From positions 1-49,087 of the forward strand of contig JAISER010000025.1 of assembly GCA_031263985.1 (NCBI GenBank): a DNA stretch of 49,087 bases, read 5' to 3'. The notes below the pieces were generated by a model. It was not told the DNA's origin, searched no databases, and saw only the letters and a list, made by a program, of their open reading frames with translations. The DNA is from Clostridiales bacterium (GTDB taxonomy: Bacteria > Bacillota > Clostridia > Lachnospirales > JAISER01). Shown here piece after piece: positions 43,254 to 49,087 of this stretch (the stretch's first letter is position 1; the number at the start of each line of letters is the position of its first letter). The position numbers and the translations under genes are program-made.

Positions 43254-43949
43254 TCACAGGCTTTTTACGGCGTCGCCGCCGTTCGACGCACGTATCGCCC
43301 CGATGCATACGCCTTCCAACGGACATCCTGAACAAATGGGCTTTTTTCGGCAATGCTCCTTTGCGTTCAAAACAATCAGCGCGTGGTAACGATTAAATAG
43401 CTTTTCGTCACAGGGCAGCCGCTCTTCAAAGAACGTCTTGACCGACTCATAATCATTCCCGGCCGGAATTCGCAGCCGTTCCGTCAACCGTTTCGTATAG
43501 GCGTCCACGACAAACGTAGAAAACTGAAAAGCGTAAAGCAATATATCGTCAGCCGTCTCGCGTCCCACGCCACGCAGCGCCAACAGCTCCGTCCTGATAC
43601 GGTCTAGCGGCATACCGCGCGCAACATGCGCGTCATATCCGTATCTCCCGAACCAGCGCGTAATTTCCTGCAAATATCGCGCCTTTTGGTTGAAAAACCC
43701 TGACGGGCGAATAATCTCCGCCAGCGTCTCCACATCAAGCCCCGCGACGTATTCAGGGGAAAGCCTGCCGCCGAAATTGGCAAGCGCCTTTTTCACATTG
43801 CTCCAGGCTGTGTTTTGCGTAAGCACGGCGCCGACAATAATTTCGTAAGGCGTATCGCCCGGCCACCAGTGCGGATCGCCATATCGGGACAGCAACAAGT
43901 CATATATATTCATCAATCGCCTTGCCGATTTTTCGTCCGTGACCCTCAT
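43254..43949 (-). CDS. Endonuclease III-family DNA glycosylase
   Basis: A 231-aa HhH-GPD protein: GDTPYEIIVGAVLTQNTAWSNV, the hairpin LRGVGRETADDILLYAF, FVVDAYTKRL with the catalytic Asp, and a C-terminal four-Cys [4Fe-4S] loop (CRKKPICSGCPLEGVC). The Lys of bifunctional Nth (GRKTA) is Glu here (GRETA), so a monofunctional glycosylase without lyase activity is likely. It removes damaged or mismatched bases. The gene points toward the sigma-like gene, with 13 bp between the stops. Confidence 0.88.
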   Translation of the reverse strand: MRVTDEKSARRLMNIYDLLLSRYGDPHWWPGDTPYEIIVGAVLTQNTAWSNVKKALANFGGRLSPEYVAGLDVETLAEIIRPSGFFNQKARYLQEITRWFGRYGYDAHVARGMPLDRIRTELLALRGVGRETADDILLYAFQFSTFVVDAYTKRLTERLRIPAGNDYESVKTFFEERLPCDEKLFNRYHALIVLNAKEHCRKKPICSGCPLEGVCIGAIRASNGGDAVKSL

Positions 43950-43979
43950 CGCGACCTACGCTCCGCCCTTGTTGGAATC

Positions 43980-44025
43980 ATCGCGAAGAGGCGTAACTCT
44001 TTCAATGAGTTCACCCCTTCGCGAT
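43980..44025. repeat. Inverted repeat upstream of the DNA glycosylase gene
   Basis: ATCGCGAAG (43980-43988) pairs with CTTCGCGAT (44017-44025), with an inner GTAACTC/GAGTT stem. It sits 30 bp before the glycosylase start codon on the minus strand. It could be an operator or leader hairpin; it does not match a LexA box. Confidence 0.5.
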
Positions 44026-44167
44026 ATCCGCGCCGCTCTCTCGTTAATAATTAATTAGCATGATAATATAGAAACAATCCGCTGTCAATCCTCGTCATAT
44101 CAACTCCCGCCGCAAGATTCTCACTTTTCTTCCCCGCAACCTCGCAACGGACAACTGGACCTAAAAA

Positions 44168-44340
44168 TGGCGGGCTTAGCGAGGAATGGAGCGGGGCGAA
44201 AGGCCGCCGCCGCTTTTTAGCGGAGGCCGTGAGCGAAGCGCAATTCCGAAGCGAGACCGCCCCCCCGCGTCCGCGCGAAGCGCGGGCGCAACGCGTTGAA
44301 CGCGCCTCCCCCGGATATCTCCTAAATTTATATAAACTAT
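44168..44340 (+). repeat. Family C structured repeat (copy C3)
   Basis: GGCGGGCTTAGCGAGG to the terminal hairpin GCGTCCGCGC/GCGCGGGCGC, then a tail ending TAAATTTATATAAACTATA as in C2. GGAAT (44183-44187) faces ATTCC (44243-44247), replacing GGAAC/GTTCC in C2. It also has a CCGCT/AGCGG hairpin (44209-44222). Confidence 0.65.
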
Positions 44341-44384
44341 AGATGACGCCCGCGATTCTGAGCGCGGACAACACCCACGCATTT

Positions 44385-44435
44385 GGCGAAAAATAATTAC
44401 AAAAATCCGCTTTAAATGGGATCTTAAACAGGCTC
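44385..44435 (+). mobile_element. Family A fragment (copy A7, right end only)
   Basis: GGCGAAAAATAATTACAAAA followed by GGATCTTAAACAGGCTC, matching the right half of A1. The left half is missing. Confidence 0.6.
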
Positions 44436-44569
44436 TTAAATCAGGAATATCCCCATCCCCGGCAAAACTCCATCGCGCTTACGGTCGTAATCAAACCAAT
44501 TCAGACGATCATGAACAAAACCCTAAATATCCTCTTAATTAAAGCCAAAGATTTTCGCATCCGAATTAG

Positions 44570-44598
44570 TTGACACATACCGTCTAAAGGTGTATCAT
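44570..44598 (+). promoter_or_regulatory. Strong sigma-A promoter for the radical SAM/ABC operon
   Basis: TTGACA (44570-44575), 17-bp spacer, TATCAT (44593-44598). Transcription would start near 44605, leaving a leader of about 280 nt before the start codon. The leader has a GTGATA/TATCAC hairpin (44648-44662) and AT-rich stretches, but no known riboswitch is recognised. Confidence 0.65.
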
Positions 44599-44776
44599 AA
44601 ATAAATAGAAATACATATAATACATATATGCTATATATTAATATCCGTGATAAAGTATCACCCCAGTTATACTTTTCAATCTATTGCAACTGTCCTTTTA
44701 TAGATAAGGGCGCCCGACGTTTTTGCGCGAAGCAAAGAAACAAACATGATCATAATAAATAAGGTCTATCTCGCTA

Positions 44777-44850
44777 TTAAAACATATTAATAATATATGT
44801 ATAATATGACTTCTCCGCCGGCGGCTTCGCTCGCCGGCGGAGAAGTCATA
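44777..44850 (+). promoter_or_regulatory. Second promoter overlapped by a 19-bp perfect palindrome
   Basis: TTAAAA (44777-44782), 17-bp spacer, TATAAT (44800-44805). The arms TATGACTTCTCCGCCGGCG (44805-44823) and its exact complement (44832-44850) surround an 8-nt loop (GCTTCGCT). The left arm begins at the last base of the -10 and would cover the transcription start, so it may be an operator or a 5' end hairpin. No T-run follows, so it is not a normal terminator. Confidence 0.6.
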
Positions 44851-44883
44851 TATATTCAAGAAAATTATTAGGGAGGCATTTTT

Positions 44884-46098
44884 ATGGCAAGAGCTTTAAC
44901 CCGGGATGAGTTGTTCCGTAATATCGATCTTACCGAAAGATTATTTAACGACGGCATCGCGATTGATGAAGACATTTTGCAAGAATTGGATTTTGAAAAC
45001 TCTTACTTGGAGCAGGTGCACGGTTGCTTTAACATGAACCATGTAACTCACCTTAAAACAAAGTTGCCCAATTCATTTCGCGATCCCACGGGATATAGCT
45101 TCAACGTAACGTTTGACCCTGCGTCGCATTTTTCCATAACGCGCGACAGTGGACGATATGTCTTACAAGATAAAGGCAAGCCGCTATTCGAAATCTTCTT
45201 TCAAAAGAAACCGAAATACTATGACAAATTGACATCCGACGGCGCTCGGATGTCAAGCGTAGCTCAATACGTAGGCCGAAGTAAAATCACTATCGCGTAC
45301 AGTAACGAATGCTCTCTTCAAGAAAAAGGACTTGACTGCCTTTTCTGCAATATTAACGCTACAAAAAGCTCTTACGCCGATTTGGAGGGCCTTGGCCTAA
45401 AAACGTCTTTGCAAATCGCCGAAACGACCAAAGCCGCGTATGACGAAGGTTACAGAAGGCTTACCATTACAGGCGGGTTTATACCCGAACGCCGTGAAGT
45501 GGATTATTATATCGACGTAGCCGAAGCTATTCAGGAATTGACCGGTCTGGAAGATTTCGGCGGAACCGCCTGCATAGGCGCGCCGCTCGATTTAAACGTC
45601 ATTGATAAGTATAAAGAGGCTGGATATAACAGCATAGCCACGAACATGGAGATCTGGGATTCAAATATGTTCAAGACAATATGCCCGGGCAAAGAGCTTA
45701 TATGCGGAGGACATCAAAATTGGATTAACGTGTTGAAACGCGAAGTGGAAGTGTTCGGCAAAGGTCATGTGCGTTCGTATTTCGTGGCGGGCATCGAACC
45801 GAAAGCCACTATGCTCGAAGGCATACAGTATCTTATGGAACTGGGCGTAGTGGCGATTCCGTTGCAATGGAATCCTAACCCCGGTTCCGCTTTAGAAGGA
45901 CATCGCGCTCCGACAAGCGAATGGTTCCACGACGTCGTGTTAAAAACCTACTCGCTACTGCGCAAAAACAACTTTACTCATGAAGACTTTTACGTATCGA
46001 CAAACGGCGAAGAAACCGTTTTCGACTATCTGTTCAACGCCGACGGCGATTTTCTGCCTTGGGAAAAAGATATATACTCTCAACTTAAAGCGGTTTAA
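44884..46098 (+). CDS. Radical SAM protein with CX8CX2C motif, unknown function
   Basis: A 404-aa protein. Residues 1-130 form an unfamiliar N-terminal domain. The cluster motif is NECSLQEKGLDCLFC: Cys143-X8-Cys152-X2-Cys155, wider than the usual CX3CX2C but reminiscent of the long spacing in Elp3. A TIM-barrel-like pattern follows: YRRLTITGGFIPERREVDYY (GGE/GGF-like SAM motif), ACIGAPLDLNVIDKYKEAGY, SIATNMEIW and VRSYFVAGIEP, then a C-terminal QWNPNPGSALEGHRAP. It heads an operon with an SsuABC-type importer, so its substrate or product may be what the importer carries. The start is ATG 44884 with GGGAGG (44871-44876). Confidence 0.8.
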   Translation: MARALTRDELFRNIDLTERLFNDGIAIDEDILQELDFENSYLEQVHGCFNMNHVTHLKTKLPNSFRDPTGYSFNVTFDPASHFSITRDSGRYVLQDKGKPLFEIFFQKKPKYYDKLTSDGARMSSVAQYVGRSKITIAYSNECSLQEKGLDCLFCNINATKSSYADLEGLGLKTSLQIAETTKAAYDEGYRRLTITGGFIPERREVDYYIDVAEAIQELTGLEDFGGTACIGAPLDLNVIDKYKEAGYNSIATNMEIWDSNMFKTICPGKELICGGHQNWINVLKREVEVFGKGHVRSYFVAGIEPKATMLEGIQYLMELGVVAIPLQWNPNPGSALEGHRAPTSEWFHDVVLKTYSLLRKNNFTHEDFYVSTNGEETVFDYLFNADGDFLPWEKDIYSQLKAV

Positions 46099-46146
46099 TC
46101 TCACTTAACGCATCCGCCTAATACATCCAATGAAAGGACGATATTC

Positions 46147-47220
46147 ATGAAAAGAAAAACAGCTTCCGTCGCGTCTCTTATCGCTTCATTGGTTTTAGCG
46201 CTTTCCGGCTGCGGACAGAAAGCGAGCGATTCCGGCGATACCGCCGAACAGCAATCTCCCGGCGACTCCGGACAATATACCTCCGACTCATCTGAACAGC
46301 AACCTCTACCCCCAAGCGAAGAACCGCTTGTCATCAGAATAGGCGCGGACAGCTACAACTTCTCTTACCAATTCCGCGTAGCCGAAGCGGTCGGCATATT
46401 TGACAAATATAACATCGACGCGACTATTTCCACGTTTTCGTTCGGCATAGACACTATCAACGCCGCCATACTCGGCGAGACCGATTCCGCTGAGGGCATG
46501 GACTACGCCGTAGCCTCTCGTTTCTCGGAAAGCAACAATTTGCGGATAGTCGCGCATATATGCGGACCGAACAGCGACGGCGAAAAACTGTACGTCCGCG
46601 ATCCATCCGTGAATTCCGTAACTGACCTGGCCGGCAAGAAACTTGGCGTAAAAAAAGGCACGGTAAACGAGTTTATATGGGGCAAAGTGTTCGAAAACTA
46701 TAACATCGATCCTGAATCGGTCGAACAAGTCTACTTAGGTTCGTCCGCCGAACTGCTCGCGGCGTACCAAACCGACAACATAGCGGCGTTTTGGGGGACT
46801 CCTGACATAGAGGAAGCTATATTGGCCGTGCCGGGCACAAAAATATTAGGCGACTATGATTTGTCTAAAGCGGTTCCGCGCGGGTACCTGCTGCTTGATA
46901 ACGACTTTATACAAGCCAATAAAGCCGGCGTCACGCGTCTTTTAAAAGCGCTCGACGAAGCTACGGATTATATCCGCGACAATCCGGAGGAAACGGCGCG
47001 AATAGCTTACGAAGACCTCAAAGTCCCCGAGGACGCAGCGCTAGAGGGCATCAGGAAATATACCTATGACGTTCGTCTGTCTCAGGAGGACTTGGATCAT
47101 ATAACGAACGTCGCCAACTGGTCTATCGAGCACGGACTTATTAAAAACAAGTATGACATAACGCAATTTCTATATCTTGACGCTCTGCGCGAAGCGCTGC
47201 CTGATAAAATAAGCGTTTAA
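46147..47220 (+). CDS. SsuA/TauA/NMT1-type substrate-binding lipoprotein
   Basis: A 357-aa lipoprotein: signal peptide with lipobox LALSGC (Cys22), a Ser/Gln/Pro-rich tether to about residue 58, then a periplasmic-binding-like fold of the NMT1/SsuA type (IRIGADSYNFSYQFRVAEAVGIFDKYNIDATI, DLAGKKLGVKKGTVNEFIW, AAYQTDNIAAFWGTPDIEEAI). The fold serves sulfonates, taurine, nitrate or pyrimidine precursors. GAAAGGA precedes ATG 46147. It is 48 bp after the radical SAM gene. Confidence 0.9.
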   Translation: MKRKTASVASLIASLVLALSGCGQKASDSGDTAEQQSPGDSGQYTSDSSEQQPLPPSEEPLVIRIGADSYNFSYQFRVAEAVGIFDKYNIDATISTFSFGIDTINAAILGETDSAEGMDYAVASRFSESNNLRIVAHICGPNSDGEKLYVRDPSVNSVTDLAGKKLGVKKGTVNEFIWGKVFENYNIDPESVEQVYLGSSAELLAAYQTDNIAAFWGTPDIEEAILAVPGTKILGDYDLSKAVPRGYLLLDNDFIQANKAGVTRLLKALDEATDYIRDNPEETARIAYEDLKVPEDAALEGIRKYTYDVRLSQEDLDHITNVANWSIEHGLIKNKYDITQFLYLDALREALPDKISV

Positions 47221-47245
47221 TCTTTCGCCAAAAGGGGGGATTCAC

Positions 47246-48094
47246 ATGGATGGAACATTCGCTTTAAGCGCCCCAAGCGCGCTCAAAGCGTCTCGTACGG
47301 ACGAAAAGTTCGTTTCCGATTACGCGCCGCTCATACGCGTTCAAAACTTGGATTTCAGCTACCAGGACGAAAAGGCCTATCCAAGAGTAAACATACTGTC
47401 CGGGGTAAGCCTCGATATCTATGAAGGCGAGTTCCATGTAGCTCTTGGGCCAAGCGGATGCGGAAAGTCCACCCTTTTAAATATAATCGTCGGTCTCCTT
47501 AAACACACGGGCGGCGTAGCGCTTATAAACGGCAAAGAGATAAAAAAACCCGGCAAAGATAGAGGACTTGTGTTTCAAAACGCCGACGCCGCCATCTTTC
47601 CATGGCTTACCACGCTTGAAAACGTAGAATTCGGCCTGAAAATGGCCGGGGTAAAAAAGCGGGAACGGCGCGAAACGGCGCAAAAATATATCGACCTTGT
47701 CGGACTCAGCGGACATGAAGACAAATTCCCGCGCGAACTTTCGGGAGGCATGAAGCAACGCGCGCAAATAGCGCGTTCGCTCGCCAACGATTCCGACATT
47801 ATGGTCATGGACGAACCGTTCGGGGCCTTGGACGCCCATACGCGTCGCGTAATGCAAAACGAGCTTATACGCACATGGCGCGAGACTAAAAAAACGATCA
47901 TATTCGTTACTCACGATATTCAAGAAGCCATTATACTTGGCCAAAAGATACATATAATGTCCAAAGCGCCTGACGCGAACATATACCGAACATATACGTC
48001 CGCTCTTCCTTACCCGCGTTTGGAAAGCGATCCAAAATACATTGAACTCCTCCTAAGCGTACAAGGGCATTTCGATTTTGGCATGGGCATATAG
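47246..48094 (+). CDS. SsuB/TauB-type ABC importer ATPase
   Basis: A 282-aa ATPase: Walker A GPSGCGKST, Q-loop FQNADAAIFPWLT, signature LSGGMKQR, Walker B IMVMDEPFGALD, H-loop VTHDIQEAI. The N-terminal 30 residues are longer than usual. The FPWLTTLENVEFGL pattern is typical of nitrate/sulfonate/taurine importers. Start ATG 47246 with AAGGGGGGA. Confidence 0.94.
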   Translation: MDGTFALSAPSALKASRTDEKFVSDYAPLIRVQNLDFSYQDEKAYPRVNILSGVSLDIYEGEFHVALGPSGCGKSTLLNIIVGLLKHTGGVALINGKEIKKPGKDRGLVFQNADAAIFPWLTTLENVEFGLKMAGVKKRERRETAQKYIDLVGLSGHEDKFPRELSGGMKQRAQIARSLANDSDIMVMDEPFGALDAHTRRVMQNELIRTWRETKKTIIFVTHDIQEAIILGQKIHIMSKAPDANIYRTYTSALPYPRLESDPKYIELLLSVQGHFDFGMGI

Positions 48095-48111
48095 CGAAAG
48101 GATGAACGTTA

Positions 48112-48912
48112 ATGACGCCATTGAAAAATAATCTTCTGAAAACCGGCGAATTCCTTCTGAAAACCGGCGTCGTAACGTGGATCCTTTTACTTGCCGTCTG
48201 GAGTCTGCTGTCGCCTTTGTATCCCGCTAATTTTTTACCCGGTCCGATAGCCACTCTGATCGGCGGCAAGGAAATATTACTTGACGGCACATTGCTCGAA
48301 TTCGCCGGCATAAGCCTGCGCCGCGTATTTTTCGGCTGGTTCCTCGGCTCGTTGATAGGCGCGCCTCTGGGCATACTCATAGGACGCGTTAAACCGCTGC
48401 GCCAGATAGCGGAACCGTTCGTGGATTTCTTTCGTTTCATACCCGCGATAGCGTTTCTGACGCTCTTCATAATGTGGTTCGGCGTGGGAGAACGGTCGAA
48501 AATCATACTTATTTTGTACGGAACCAGTTTTTTCGTTATAGTAAACACCGTAAGCGGCGTTTTAGGCATTGATCCGCTTCGTATACAGGCGGCGCGCACG
48601 TTAGGCGCCTCCGAATCTCAGATACTTCTTCACATCGTTATCCCCGAAAGCGTCCCTTATGTCTTTACAGGCGTAAGACTTGGATTGGGCGGAGCGTTCA
48701 CCTCCATCGTCGCGGCGGAGATGTTGGCTGCGAAAGAAGGGCTGGGCTATTTGGTATTTTCCTCCCGGCTGTACTTCCGTATCGATTGGATACTCGTGGG
48801 AGTCGTTACTCTAGGGTTACTTGGATATTTCTCTGACAGGGCGCTTAAATTCTTTGGCAAACACGCCCTGCGACGCTACTCGATAAACGACTCTAAAGAA
48901 TTCGGACGCTAA
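48112..48912 (+). CDS. SsuC/TauC-type ABC importer permease
   Basis: A 266-aa permease with about six membrane helices. Binding-protein-dependent transport motif: AARTLGASESQILLHIVIPESVPYVFTGVRLGLGGAFTSIVAAEMLAAKEGLGYLV, the EAA loop plus E-M-L-A-A of the SsuC subfamily. It lies 17 bp after the ATPase gene with GAAAGGATG. Last gene of the operon. Confidence 0.94.
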   Translation: MTPLKNNLLKTGEFLLKTGVVTWILLLAVWSLLSPLYPANFLPGPIATLIGGKEILLDGTLLEFAGISLRRVFFGWFLGSLIGAPLGILIGRVKPLRQIAEPFVDFFRFIPAIAFLTLFIMWFGVGERSKIILILYGTSFFVIVNTVSGVLGIDPLRIQAARTLGASESQILLHIVIPESVPYVFTGVRLGLGGAFTSIVAAEMLAAKEGLGYLVFSSRLYFRIDWILVGVVTLGLLGYFSDRALKFFGKHALRRYSINDSKEFGR

Positions 48913-48935
48913 GACCCTAGAGCTTCGCCCTTAAA

Positions 48936-48987
48936 ACCTTGGGGCTTTGCCCCAAACCCCACTGGGGTCTTAGTCCCCAGACCCCAA
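48936..48987. repeat. Family D hairpin pair after the importer operon
   Basis: TTGGGGC/GCCCCAA (48939-48955) and CTGGGG/CCCCAG (48962-48980), the inverted arrangement of 28130-28171. It probably acts as a transcription end region for the operon. The remaining 48988-49087 is AT-rich. Confidence 0.6.
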
Positions 48988-49047
48988 TCATCCAAGGGAA
49001 TTTAAAGCGTTCGTCAACAAAAAGTTTTAAAAAGGAATTTTTCTTTT

Positions 49048-49066
49048 GCGAACGCGGAGCGTTCGC
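49048..49066 (+). terminator. Possible terminator near the window end
   Basis: GCGAACG/CGTTCGC hairpin, followed after seven bases by CTTTTTG. Weak, because the T-run is not adjacent. Confidence 0.35.
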
Positions 49067-49087
49067 GGCTAAATCTTTTTGACAAAT

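Noticed and set aside
3569..44435. Dispersed short repeats as a possible CRISPR array
   Set aside because: Copies are kilobases apart, differ in orientation, are palindromic over their full length and are not regularly spaced; no cas genes are present.
44605..44880. Known riboswitch (TPP, cobalamin, SAM) in the radical SAM operon leader
   Set aside because: No conserved core motifs of these classes are visible; only small hairpins and the palindrome were found.

Overview
The window reads as chromosome from an anaerobic member of the Bacillota, most likely class Clostridia. The evidence is the YwlC-YwlE-RpiB gene order, RqcH, DUF3881- and DUF1492-like proteins, a fused 2-hydroxyacyl-CoA dehydratase activase, a ClpS/ClpA pair, TTG/GTG starts behind strong GGAGG-type ribosome binding sites, and sigma-A type promoters. 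Species cannot be assigned from sequence alone. No rRNA, tRNA or CRISPR array was recognised.

Layout. 1-400: 5' end of an IS30-type transposase, a terminator and a promoter. 401-4932: a Usp-like protein, then a SEC-C protein, tRNA threonylcarbamoylation enzyme, arginine/tyrosine phosphatase, RpiB and a WecA/TagO-type transferase that seems to lack a canonical start codon. 4933-5742: a dense cluster of palindromic repeats. 5743-15343: DUF3881-like protein, sensorless histidine kinase, small membrane protein with a decayed upstream duplicate, serine acetyltransferase, CNNM-type CBS protein and a giant dehydratase activase. 15460-19622: ISAzo13-type transposase pseudogene, then RqcH and HemW (minus strand, overlapping). 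19999-23794: MPN-like/LysM membrane protein, second sensorless kinase, convergent MurJ. 24137-31543: a tripartite efflux-like set (HlyD/MacA adaptor, MacB-type ATPase and permease, TolC-like protein) wrapped around a two-component system. 31627-36993 (minus): CPBP protease, cytidylate-kinase-like protein, MscS channel, PuuD-type amidotransferase, pRiA4b ORF-3-like protein. 37137-39957: ClpS and ClpA. 40330-41671: radical SAM protein overlapping a queuosine-precursor transporter, a likely queuine salvage pair. 41762-43240: phage-like XRE repressor, tiny ORF and DUF1492 sigma-like protein. 43254-43949: endonuclease III homologue. 44884-48912: an unfamiliar radical SAM enzyme with a CX8CX2C motif, followed by a complete SsuABC/TauABC-type ABC importer.

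The most striking non-coding content is a set of dispersed, often nested palindromic repeats, labelled here A-F. Family A has terminal inverted repeats close to GAGCCTGTTCAAGATCTC and a TA at its borders. It has inserted several times inside family B and abuts the stop codons of two genes. Family C (three copies) shows compensatory base changes and may be a structured RNA or a hairpin-forming DNA element. The best candidate for an undescribed system is the radical SAM/ABC importer cluster, which is preceded by a sigma-A promoter, a leader of about 280 nt and a 19-bp perfect palindrome overlapping a second -10 box.
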